A stretch of DNA of 64,000 bases from Sphingomonas populi (GTDB lineage Bacteria > Pseudomonadota > Alphaproteobacteria > Sphingomonadales > Sphingomonadaceae): positions 1 to 64,000 of the forward strand of contig NZ_SGIS01000014.1 of NCBI RefSeq assembly GCF_004208535.1, in the 5' to 3' direction. Made by a program: the position numbers and the translations under genes. A model generated the notes under the pieces. It did no database searches and was not told the origin of the DNA. It saw nothing but the letters and a program-made list of their open reading frames with translations. Position 1 is the first letter of the stretch, and each line of letters begins with the position of its first letter. Shown piece after piece: positions 55,329 through 64,000 of this stretch.

Positions 55329-57344
55329 TCACGCCATTTCGAGGATCACCGCGTCCACCGCGAGGCTCTCGCCTGGCGCTGCATTCACCGCTTTCACCAC
55401 GCCGGCCTTTTCGGCGCGGAGGATGTTTTCCATCTTCATCGCTTCGACCACCGCGAGCGGCTGGCCGGCTTCGACCGAATCGCCTTCGGCGACGTAGAGC
55501 TTCTGGAGCAGCCCCGGCATCGGGCAGAGCAGGAACTTCGACAGATCGGGCGGCACCTTGACGAGCAGATGCTTGGCATAGGGCGCGACATGCGCAGGCA
55601 AGACGCGGGCGGTGTGGATCGCGCCGCGCGCGTTGAGGCGGAAGCCGGTGCGCGTGCGGGCAATCTTGACGAACAGCGGCGTGCCATCGACTTCGGCCTC
55701 GATCACGCGGTCGCCCGGCGTATATTCCATCGCGATGTCGATCTCGGTGCCGTCGACGGTGATCGTGTCTTCGGACAGCGCGACCTTGTGGTCCTTCCCC
55801 GCGATCCGCACCACCCAGTCGGACGGGGGATCGAGGCGTTGGCCGAGCTGGCCGTCGGTGCGGCGGGCGCGATCGGCCTCCGCCGTCGCTGCGAACGCCG
55901 CCACCGCCGCCAGTTCGGCGAGCAACGCGGGCGCGGCGGGGGCGCCGGTGAAGCCGTCGGGATATTCCTCAGCGATGAAGCCGGTGGTGATGTTGCCCGA
56001 TCGGAAGCGGTCGTGCTGCATCAGCGCCGAGAGGAAATCGAGGTTGTTGCCCGGCCCGTCGATCTCGAACTGGTCGAGCGCGGCGATCTGGAGGTCGATC
56101 GCGGCCTCGCGCGTGTCGGCATGGGTGATGAGCTTGGCGATCATCGGATCGTAGAACATGCTGACCTCGCCGCCTTCCTTCACGCCGTCATCGACGCGGA
56201 CGTATTCGGCGCCCTTCTGGACCGGGCCGTAGGCGGGGCGGTCATCGGCGGGCGGATCGTAATGGACGAGGCGGCCGATCGAGGGGAGGAAGCCGCGATA
56301 CGGGTCTTCGGCATAGACGCGGTTCTCGATCGCCCAACCGGTCAGCGTCACGTCCTTCTGCGCGAAGGGCAGCTTCTCGCCAGCGGCGACGCGGATCATC
56401 AGCTCGACCAGATCGAGCCCGGTGATCGCCTCGGTGACGGGATGTTCGACCTGAAGCCGGGTGTTCATTTCGAGGAAATAGAAGCCCTTCCCCGTCTTGT
56501 CCGCGCCTGAGACGATCAGCTCGACCGTACCGGCGCTGTAATAGCCGACCGCGCGGGCGAGCGCGACCGCCTGCTCGCCCATGCTTTTGCGCATCGCGGG
56601 CGTGACGAACGGCGACGGCGCTTCCTCGACGACCTTCTGGTGGCGGCGCTGGATCGAGCATTCGCGCTCGCCGAGATAGACGATGTTGCCGTGCTGATCG
56701 CCCATCACCTGGATTTCGATGTGGCGCGGGCTTTCGATGAACTTCTCGATGAAGACGCGGTCGTCGCCGAAGCTGGCGAGACCCTCGCGCTTGGTCGCCT
56801 CGAAGCCCTCGCGCACGTCCTTCTCGCTATAGGCGAGCCGCATGCCCTTACCGCCGCCGCCAGCCGAGGCTTTCATCATCACCGGATAGCCGATGTCGCC
56901 GGCGATCTTCACCGCCTCCTCGGTATCGGCGATCTCGCCGAGGAAACCGGGGACGACGTTGACGCCCGCTGCCTTGGCGAGCTTCTTCGATTCGATCTTG
57001 TCGCCCATCGCGGCAATGGCTTTGGGCGGCGGGCCGACGAAGGCGATGCCGGCCTCGGCGCAGGCGCGCGCGAAGCTCTCGCGTTCGGAGAGGAAGCCGT
57101 AGCCGGGGTGGATACAGTCCGCGCCGGTCTCCTTGGCGGCGAGCAGGATCAACTCGGCCTTGAGATAGCTCTCCGCCGCCGGTGCCGGCCCGAGCCGAAC
57201 CGCCTCGTCCGCCATCAGCACATGCGGCGCGCGCGCGTCAGCGTCGGAATAGACCGCGACCGTGGCGATGCCCATCGCCTTGGCGGTCCGCATCACGCGG
57301 CATGCGATTTCGCCACGGTTGGCGACCAGGATTTTCTTGAACAT
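55329..57344 (-). CDS. pccA: Propionyl/acetyl-CoA carboxylase biotin-containing (alpha) subunit
   Basis: A 671-residue alpha subunit. The biotin carboxylase domain (about 1-450; FKKILVANRGEIACRVMRTA, ASAGGGGKGMRLAYSE, MNTRLQVEHPVTE) is followed by a linker domain. A C-terminal biotinyl domain ends with EAMKMEN, where Lys637 is the biotinylation site. With PccB it carboxylates propionyl-CoA to (S)-methylmalonyl-CoA. It is the last gene of the operon; its ATG directly follows the stop of the 71-residue gene upstream. Confidence 0.96.
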   Translation of the reverse strand: MFKKILVANRGEIACRVMRTAKAMGIATVAVYSDADARAPHVLMADEAVRLGPAPAAESYLKAELILLAAKETGADCIHPGYGFLSERESFARACAEAGIAFVGPPPKAIAAMGDKIESKKLAKAAGVNVVPGFLGEIADTEEAVKIAGDIGYPVMMKASAGGGGKGMRLAYSEKDVREGFEATKREGLASFGDDRVFIEKFIESPRHIEIQVMGDQHGNIVYLGERECSIQRRHQKVVEEAPSPFVTPAMRKSMGEQAVALARAVGYYSAGTVELIVSGADKTGKGFYFLEMNTRLQVEHPVTEAITGLDLVELMIRVAAGEKLPFAQKDVTLTGWAIENRVYAEDPYRGFLPSIGRLVHYDPPADDRPAYGPVQKGAEYVRVDDGVKEGGEVSMFYDPMIAKLITHADTREAAIDLQIAALDQFEIDGPGNNLDFLSALMQHDRFRSGNITTGFIAEEYPDGFTGAPAAPALLAELAAVAAFAATAEADRARRTDGQLGQRLDPPSDWVVRIAGKDHKVALSEDTITVDGTEIDIAMEYTPGDRVIEAEVDGTPLFVKIARTRTGFRLNARGAIHTARVLPAHVAPYAKHLLVKVPPDLSKFLLCPMPGLLQKLYVAEGDSVEAGQPLAVVEAMKMENILRAEKAGVVKAVNAAPGESLAVDAVILEMA

Positions 57345-57560
57345 TTAGCGGCTCCCGCGTCGGAGAAGGATGATGATGCACAACTGGCCGCCCAAGGCAG
57401 CTACGACGGCGAGAGGTAGAGGCCACGCTGGTTCAGCGCAGACGGCGTCCGGCCCCCACCCGCATCCGCCAATCGCGATGATAAGCATCGTGAAGCAGCA
57501 CGAGGCCCACCAGATCGCGCTGGCAACCGCCATCAACCCGATGCGCGCGCCGTTACTCAC
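57345..57560 (-). CDS. Small membrane protein in the pcc operon (unknown)
   Basis: A 71-residue protein with two hydrophobic segments (IGLMAVASAIWWASCCFTMLIIAIGG; PLPLAVVAALGGQLCIIILL), Cys residues between them (GCGWGPDAVC) and a basic RRGSR end. The GTG start is the only reasonable one. The stop TAA immediately precedes the pccA ATG, so it is co-translated with pccA. I do not recognise the family; a similar-sized membrane protein follows pccB. Confidence 0.65.
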   Translation of the reverse strand: MSNGARIGLMAVASAIWWASCCFTMLIIAIGGCGWGPDAVCAEPAWPLPLAVVAALGGQLCIIILLRRGSR

Positions 57561-57582
57561 GCCCAGAACGCTCCAACCACTT

Positions 57583-57673
57583 CGTCACCCCGGACGTGTT
57601 CCGGGGTCCACCGCACCTCGCATCCCGCCGTGCCCGATTGCACGGTGGATGCCGGAACAAGTCCGGCATGACG
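57583..57673. repeat. Dispersed palindromic repeat, family B, copy 2
   Basis: CGTCACCCCGGACGTGTTCC and GGAACAAGTCCGGCATGACG lie at the two ends of a 91-bp element. It lies inside the pcc operon between the DUF1311 gene and the small membrane protein gene. Confidence 0.85.
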
Positions 57674-57693
57674 TACGAGGCGGGCGATGTGCG

Positions 57694-58062
57694 TCATTCG
57701 CTGGCCATCAGCCCCTTGAGCTGCAAGCGTCGCGCATTCGTCAGCGCGGTCTTGCACTGCGCGACGATCAGCGCCTGCCGCACGTCGCCGGCATGAACGC
57801 CGCCCTCGACCGCGCAGGCCGTGTCACGGTAGCGTATCCACGCGCGCTGGCTTTCGAGCAGCGCCGCAGAATAACCGAAGCCGCCGCCACGGCTGTGGTC
57901 GAGCGCGTCCTTGCCCTTCATGAAGGCGTTGGTGATGCGCCACTGGTTCGCCATCGCACCGTCCGCCGTTTTGTATTCGGCGAGCGCCCGCTGGGTTTGC
58001 GGGCCGGGCGTGGCGGTCGGTTTGGGTGTCGGGGTCGCCATCGCGGCGGCGAGCGCGAGCAT
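57694..58062 (-). CDS. DUF1311 (LprI-like) protein, probably exported
   Basis: A protein of about 122 residues. A hydrophobic N-terminus (MLALAAAMA) is followed by a Thr/Pro linker (TPTPKPTATPG). A DUF1311 domain follows: SAALLESQRAWIRYRDTACAVEG then CKTALTNARRLQLKGL. The W-x-x-Y-R-D-x-x-C core and the second Cys match LprI-type lysozyme-inhibitor-like proteins. The ATG overlaps the bioB stop (TGATG). The signal peptide lacks basic residues, so the true start may be slightly upstream inside bioB. Confidence 0.75.
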   Translation of the reverse strand: MLALAAAMATPTPKPTATPGPQTQRALAEYKTADGAMANQWRITNAFMKGKDALDHSRGGGFGYSAALLESQRAWIRYRDTACAVEGGVHAGDVRQALIVAQCKTALTNARRLQLKGLMASE

Positions 58063-59291
58063 CAGCACGAGGCGCAGCCCCCCGCCGACGCCTTTGCCGC
58101 ACGCGCCGGCTCCTCGCCCTGCATCGCGACGACGCCGAGCTTGGCGAACAGCGCGGCGTCGGCGCTGTCGCCACGATTGCCGGTGGTGAGCAGCCGGTCG
58201 CCGGTGAAGATCGAATTGGCGCCGGCCATGAAGCACAACGCCTGAGTCGCCTCGCTCATGCTTTCGCGGCCAGCCGAGAGGCGCACCATTGAAAGCGGCA
58301 TGGTGATGCGCGCGACCGCGACGGTGCGGACGAATTCGATATCGTCGATCTGCGCGAGCGGGGTGTCGGCGAGCATGTCGCCGAGCACGGTGCCCTTGAC
58401 CGGCACCAGCGCGTTGACCGGAACGCTTTCCGGGTGGCGCGGCAACGTAGCAAGCGCGTGGACGAAGCCGACGCGATCGCCGCGCGTCTCGCCCATGCCG
58501 ACGATGCCGCCGCAGCAGACGTTGATGCCCGCTTCGCGGACGTTTTCGAGCGTATCGAGCCGGTCCTGGAAGGTGCGCGTGGTGATGACCTCGCCGTACT
58601 TCTCGGGCGAGGTATCGATATTGTGGTTGTAGTAATCGAGACCAGCGTCGGCGAGTTGCGCGGCTTGGCCCGGCGTGAGCATGCCGAGCGTCATGCAGGT
58701 TTCCATCCCCATCTGGCGCACGCCCTTCACCATCTCGACGATGGCGGGCATGTCCTTGTCCTTGGGGTTGCGCCACGCCGCGCCCATGCAGAAGCGCTGC
58801 GAGCCGGCATCCCGCGCCTGCGCCGCCGATTGCAGCACCGCGCGGACGTCCATCAGCTTGGACGCTTTGAGCTCGGTCTCGGCGGAGGCGGACTGGTTGC
58901 AATAGCCGCAATCCTCGGGGCAGCCGCCGGTCTTGATCGACAGCAGAGTGCAGAGCTGCACCTGCGAGGGCGTGTGGTGCGCGCGGTGGACGGTCTGCGC
59001 ACGGAACATCAGTTCGTCGAACGGGAGCGCGAACAGGTCGGCGATTTCGGCGCGAGTCCAATCCGTCCTGATCTCCCCTCCCATGTGTGGGAGGGGTTGG
59101 GGGAGGGCCTGTCCAAGCGGTGCTTCGCTCGTGGACAGGCCCTCCCCTAGCCCAGTTTCAGGTGAACGATCCCCCGGATCGTTCAGGTCAGTCCGGGGGA
59201 CTGACCGACCTGAAACTCGCGAGCGGGAGGGGAATAACGTTGCGCGCTCATCACCGGCGTGAGCGGGGGACAGTGTTGCGGTATCGGTCAC
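58062..59291 (-). CDS. bioB: Biotin synthase with repeat-derived N-terminal extension
   Basis: Radical SAM enzyme that inserts sulfur into dethiobiotin to make biotin. The 4Fe-4S motif is CPEDCGYC ([13 protein letters not shown]). [26 protein letters not shown] and [17 protein letters not shown] are BioB hallmarks. The frame is open from a GTG at 59291 that shares four bases with the mutase stop and has GAGGAAG upstream. Read from there, the protein is 409 residues, about 65 longer than usual. The extra N-terminal part is encoded by a family E repeat. An internal ATG at 59084 would give a normal 340-residue enzyme but lacks a ribosome-binding site. Confidence 0.93.
   Translation of the reverse strand: MTDTATLSPAHAGDERATLFPSRSRVSGRSVPRTDLNDPGDRSPETGLGEGLSTSEAPLGQALPQPLPHMGGEIRTDWTRAEIADLFALPFDELMFRAQTVHRAHHTPSQVQLCTLLSIKTGGCPEDCGYCNQSASAETELKASKLMDVRAVLQSAAQARDAGSQRFCMGAAWRNPKDKDMPAIVEMVKGVRQMGMETCMTLGMLTPGQAAQLADAGLDYYNHNIDTSPEKYGEVITTRTFQDRLDTLENVREAGINVCCGGIVGMGETRGDRVGFVHALATLPRHPESVPVNALVPVKGTVLGDMLADTPLAQIDDIEFVRTVAVARITMPLSMVRLSAGRESMSEATQALCFMAGANSIFTGDRLLTTGNRGDSADAALFAKLGVVAMQGEEPARAAKASAGGCASC
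59073..59233. repeat. Dispersed palindromic repeat, family E, copy 2, inside the bioB frame
   Basis: CTCCCCTCCCATGTGTGGGA at one end and GCGAGCGGGAGGGG at the other, with several internal hairpins: GGGCCTGTCCA...TGGACAGGCCC; GAACGATC-CCCC-GGATCGTTC; CAGTCC-GGGG-GACTG. It is about 161 bp, lies entirely within the bioB reading frame and keeps it open. Confidence 0.8.
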
Positions 59292-61429
59292 GCGGTTACT
59301 TCCTCGACTGGTGGCATATTGTGCCCCAGCAACTTCAACACCTCGCCCGCCGCGTCCACCAGATTCGTGCCGGGGCCGAAAATCCCCTGCACGCCCGCGT
59401 CGCGCAGCACCTGATAGTCCTGTGCCGGGATCACGCCGCCGGCGATCACCTTGATATCGCTGCGGCCAGCCTCGCGCAGATGCCCGATCAGTTCGGGAAT
59501 CAGCGTCTTGTGGCCGGCGGCGAGGCTCGACGCGCCAACCACGTCGACATCGCTCGCGATGGCGAGATCGGCGGCTTCCCTGGGCGTCTGGAACAGCGGC
59601 CCGGGCACCACCTCGAAGCCGAGATCGCCGAACGCCGAAGAGACGAGGTTGGCGCCGCGATCATGCCCGTCCTGCCCCATCTTGGCGACGAGCAGGCGCG
59701 GGCGGCGGCCCTTGGCACGCGTGACCGAGCCGACGCCGTCGATCAGCCCCTGCCACTTGGCGTCGTCGCCATATGCGCCGCCATAGATGCCCGAGACCGG
59801 GGTCGGTTTGGTGCCGTAGCGACCGAACACATCCTCCATCGCCTGCGAAATCTCGCCGAGCGTCGCGCGCTGGCGGGCACATTCGACGGCGAGTTCGAGC
59901 AGGTTGGCGGTTCCGCGCGCGCCCTCGCGCAGCGCATCGAGCGCGGCCTGGCATTTCGCCTCGTCGCGACCCGCCTTGGAGGTCTTGATGCGCGCGATCT
60001 GCGCCTCGCGCACCGCGACGTTATCGACATCGAGGATGTCGATCGGGTCTTCGCTCGCGAGTTTGTATTTGTTGACGCCGACGATCACGTCCTCGCCGCG
60101 ATCGACGCGCGCGGCGCGGCCAGCACTCGCTTCCTCGATCATCGCCTTGGGCCAGCCTGCCGCAACCGCCTTGGCCATGCCGCCCTCGGCCTCGACGCGC
60201 TGGATGATCTCCCACGCCTTGTCGACGAGCTGCTGCGTCAGGCTCTCGATATAATAGCTGCCGCCGAGCGGATCGACGACCTTGGTCATCCCCGTCTCTT
60301 CCTGGATCACGATCTGCGTATTGCGGGCGATGCGGGCCGAGAAATCGGTCGGCAGCGCGATCGCTTCGTCGAGCGCATTGGTGTGGAGCGACTGGGTGCC
60401 CCCCAGCATCGCCGCCATCGCCTCGATCGTGGTCCGCATGACGTTGTTGTACGGGTCTTGCTCGGTGAGGCTGACGCCGCTGGTCTGACAGTGGGTGCGC
60501 AGCATCTTGGAGCGCTCGTCCTGCGCACCCAATTGCGTCATGACACGGTGCCACAGCACGCGTGCGGCGCGCAGCTTGGCGATCTCCATGAAAAAGTTCA
60601 TGCCGATCGCGAAGAAGAACGACAGGCGGCCGGCGAACTTGTCGATATCGAGGCCGGAGGCGACGCCGTATTTCACATATTCCATGCCGTCGGCGATGGT
60701 GAAGGCAAGCTCCTGCACCTGCGTCGCTCCGGCTTCCTGCATGTGATAGCCGCTGATCGAGATGCTGTTGAACTTGGGCATCTCGCGGCTGGTGTAGCCG
60801 AAGATGTCCGAGATGATCCGCATGCTCGGCTCGGGTGGGTAGATGTAGGTGTTGCGGACCATGAACTCCTTGAGGATGTCGTTCTGGATGGTCCCATCGA
60901 GTTGCGCGCGGGGCACGCCCTGCTCTTCGCCCGCGACGATGAAGAACGCGAGGATCGGGATCACCGCGCCGTTCATCGTCATCGAGACCGACATCTGATC
61001 GAGCGGAATGCCGTCGAACAGGATCTTCATGTCGTCGATCGTATCGATCGCCACGCCGGCCTTGCCGACATCGCCGGTGACGCGCGGATGGTCGCTGTCA
61101 TAGCCGCGATGCGTGGCGAGATCGAACGCGACCGACAGGCCCTTCTGCCCGGCCTTGAGGTTGCGGTGGTAGAAAGCGTTCGAGGCCTCGGCGGTCGAGA
61201 AACCGGCATATTGGCGGATCGTCCACGGCCGCCCCGCATACATCGACGCGCGCACGCCGCGCGTGAACGGCGCGAAACCGGGCAGGCCGGGATCGAGATC
61301 GGCGACATCCTCAGCCGTGTAGAGCGGCTTGACGTCGATCCCCTCTGGCGTGGGCCAGGTGAGATCCTTGCCCTTCACCTCCTTCGCGGCGGCGGCGGAC
61401 CATTGGTCGAGCGTGGGTTTATCTGCCAT
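59288..61429 (-). CDS. scpA: Methylmalonyl-CoA mutase (single-subunit, B12-dependent)
   Basis: A 713-residue mutase that interconverts (R)-methylmalonyl-CoA and succinyl-CoA. The TIM-barrel catalytic half ([50 protein letters not shown]) is followed by the cobalamin-binding domain (about 580-713). That has DGHDRG (cobalt-ligand His), ASSLAAGH and AGGVIP. Both parts are intact, so no small subunit is needed. The epimerase and the MeaB chaperone that usually support it are not in the window. The ATG at 61429 follows a GTG. Confidence 0.96.
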   Translation of the reverse strand: MADKPTLDQWSAAAAKEVKGKDLTWPTPEGIDVKPLYTAEDVADLDPGLPGFAPFTRGVRASMYAGRPWTIRQYAGFSTAEASNAFYHRNLKAGQKGLSVAFDLATHRGYDSDHPRVTGDVGKAGVAIDTIDDMKILFDGIPLDQMSVSMTMNGAVIPILAFFIVAGEEQGVPRAQLDGTIQNDILKEFMVRNTYIYPPEPSMRIISDIFGYTSREMPKFNSISISGYHMQEAGATQVQELAFTIADGMEYVKYGVASGLDIDKFAGRLSFFFAIGMNFFMEIAKLRAARVLWHRVMTQLGAQDERSKMLRTHCQTSGVSLTEQDPYNNVMRTTIEAMAAMLGGTQSLHTNALDEAIALPTDFSARIARNTQIVIQEETGMTKVVDPLGGSYYIESLTQQLVDKAWEIIQRVEAEGGMAKAVAAGWPKAMIEEASAGRAARVDRGEDVIVGVNKYKLASEDPIDILDVDNVAVREAQIARIKTSKAGRDEAKCQAALDALREGARGTANLLELAVECARQRATLGEISQAMEDVFGRYGTKPTPVSGIYGGAYGDDAKWQGLIDGVGSVTRAKGRRPRLLVAKMGQDGHDRGANLVSSAFGDLGFEVVPGPLFQTPREAADLAIASDVDVVGASSLAAGHKTLIPELIGHLREAGRSDIKVIAGGVIPAQDYQVLRDAGVQGIFGPGTNLVDAAGEVLKLLGHNMPPVEEVTA

Positions 61430-61444
61430 CACGGTTCTCTTATC

Positions 61445-61713
61445 TCAGGGTCGCGGCGTGGTGGGCCAAGTCGCGATCAACAGTAAAACGCCGTACACGA
61501 GGAAAAAGAGACCCATAGCGCCGGCTAAAAAGGTGCCGACGATCACGGTCCAGAATCCTGTCGGATTCGTGGTCCGATGATATTCGGTCACTCCACCAAA
61601 ACCTCCCCCACGCGCTAATCCCGATCGTAACTCGCTCAAAGCGGCGCGCGGACAATGGAATGCGAACACTCCCCCGATCACGATTAAGACTAGCGACAAG
61701 ATCATGTCTTGGG

Positions 61714-61717
<4 letters not shown>
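61445..61717 (-). CDS. Small membrane protein coupled to pccB (unknown)
   Basis: A 90-residue protein with an N-terminal membrane helix ([16 protein letters not shown]) and a C-terminal one ([28 protein letters not shown]). A soluble loop between them has [12 protein letters not shown]. The GTG start shares four bases with the pccB stop (GTGA). It is 15 bp before the mutase start. Family not recognised. Position in the operon suggests co-expression with propionate metabolism genes. Confidence 0.72.
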
Positions 61718-63240
<1,523 letters not shown>

Positions 63241-63362
63241 CAGGCTCTCCTGTAAGCGCGCCCTCTCTTCGCCCTCGGCGGCGTGGGCGCAACTGTGATC
63301 TTGCAAAGTTGTGCGGGATGCGTTTGCAAACTATACCACACCCTTCGCGCGGGACGGTACAT
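63241..63362. promoter_or_regulatory. pccB / regulator divergent promoter with TTTGCAAA sites
   Basis: A perfect 8-bp palindrome TTTGCAAA (63323-63330) and a one-mismatch copy CTTGCAAA (63300-63307) lie 15 bp apart. The TTTGCAAA type of site is what I know for PccR/RamB-type ScfR regulators. A possible promoter for the regulator, TTGTGC (63309-63314) - 17 bp - TATACC (63332-63337), encloses the perfect site in its spacer, so binding there would block it. Confidence 0.65.
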
Positions 63363-64000
63363 ATGACGACGAGACGAATCTACGCCGGCCACGAACTGCG
63401 CGCACTCCGCGACCGGCTTGGCATCAGCCAGGCGGCGATGGCGGCGCGGATCGGGCTGTCGGTGAGCTATCTGTCGCAGATCGAAAGTGGGCATCGCCCG
63501 CTCACCCCGCGCGTGCTGGCGGCATTGTCGAGCGAGGCGCCGGCGCATTGGGCGCCGCTCGACCCCAATGACGACCGCCGGCTGTTTGCCGAAGCGCTCG
63601 ACGCCGCCGCCGACCCGAGCGTCCCCGCCGAACCGATCGACGAGGCGACCCTGCGCCGCGCGACGCAGCAGCAGCCGCGCCTCGCGCGGCGGCTGGTGGC
63701 GACGCATCAGGCGTTGCTGCGCGCGCAGGAGCAGTTGCGCATCCTCGACGACCAGCTCGATTCGAGCGCAAGCGCGACCGACCATCTGCCCTGGAACGCG
63801 GTGCGCGACTGGTTCAACGACGCCAGCAACTATGTCGATGCGATCGACCGCCGCGCCGAGGCGCTCGCCGCGCAGATCGCGGAGGGTGATCCGGCGGCGG
63901 CGATCGCGGCACGGCTGTGCGCCGATTATGGCATCGCCACCGAATATGTCGATGCGCCCGATCTGGTGCGCGCCTTCGACGCCGAGGCGCGCGTACTGCG
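63363..64000 (+). CDS. ScfR/PccR-type HTH regulator (partial, runs off the right edge)
   Basis: At least 212 residues. An N-terminal XRE-type helix-turn-helix (GHELRALRDRLGISQAAMAARIGLSVSYLSQIESGHRPLTPRVL) is followed by a region with LPWNAVRDWFNDASNYVDAIDRRAEALA. That segment is typical of short-chain fatty-acyl-CoA regulators (PccR, RamB, MccR group), which have IrrE-like and DUF2083 domains further on. The frame is open to the window end. Divergent position next to pccB fits PccR, which senses propionyl-CoA status and controls pcc genes. Confidence 0.85.
   Translation, partial: MTTRRIYAGHELRALRDRLGISQAAMAARIGLSVSYLSQIESGHRPLTPRVLAALSSEAPAHWAPLDPNDDRRLFAEALDAAADPSVPAEPIDEATLRRATQQQPRLARRLVATHQALLRAQEQLRILDDQLDSSASATDHLPWNAVRDWFNDASNYVDAIDRRAEALAAQIAEGDPAAAIAARLCADYGIATEYVDAPDLVRAFDAEARVL

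Noticed and set aside
63311..63571. 86-residue open frame at the right end
   Set aside because: It is in a different frame from the clear HTH regulator starting at 63363 and has no recognisable features.

Overview
The window looks like a chromosome segment of a sphingomonad (Alphaproteobacteria, Sphingomonas or a close relative). This rests on the partial 16S rRNA end at the left edge, high GC with dense opposite-strand shadow ORFs, three TonB-dependent receptors plus a TonB, a CIRCE-controlled groESL, and gene sets typical of that group. It is mostly core chromosome. I saw no prophage, insertion sequence, CRISPR array or tRNA gene.

Layout. 1-500: 5' end of a 16S rRNA gene on the minus strand, with leader, boxA and rrn promoter. 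0.9-16.9 kb: TonB receptor, an unusual OmpR-type response regulator, AI-2E family permease, Sua5-type tRNA t6A enzyme divergent from an arylamine N-acetyltransferase, a DUF2946 plus ZnuD-like receptor pair, a third TonB receptor, a small lipoprotein, a Ca2+/Na+ antiporter, GST, dienelactone hydrolase and TonB. 17-26 kb: DUF853 HerA-like ATPase, LpoA-like lipoprotein divergent from rsmI-yraN, gshB, a family III CoA-transferase, and sppA overlapping a PAT-like acetyltransferase. 26.4-30 kb: groESL, then a tandem pair of Uma2 nuclease-like genes. 30-41.7 kb: a secreted unknown, M3 peptidase, DUF1294 protein, a three-module TonB-like protein, CAP lipoprotein divergent from hemW, a TbpB-like lipoprotein, dxs, a Zur-like Fur-family regulator and a PPP-type phosphatase. 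41.8-47.8 kb: a surface-polysaccharide group (galU, polyprenyl glycosylphosphotransferase, beta-helix protein, GT4 glycosyltransferase). 48-55 kb: SDR/LysR pair, SulP transporter, HerA-like ATPase, YegD-like Hsp70, DUF4169 protein.

55.3-64 kb is the most coherent unit. It is a minus-strand operon pccB - small membrane protein - methylmalonyl-CoA mutase - bioB - DUF1311 protein - small membrane protein - pccA, tightly overlapping at several junctions. A ScfR/PccR-type regulator is divergent from it, and TTTGCAAA-type sites lie between them. The set converts propionyl-CoA to succinyl-CoA and makes biotin, the carboxylase cofactor.

A second theme is many long dispersed inverted repeats, in at least five sequence families. 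They sit between genes, inside groESL, over the stop codon of the phosphatase gene, and in frame inside the 5' end of bioB. No transposase that could account for them lies in the window. These repeats and the bioB insertion are the least ordinary things I can see. I found no convincing new multi-gene defence or mobile system.
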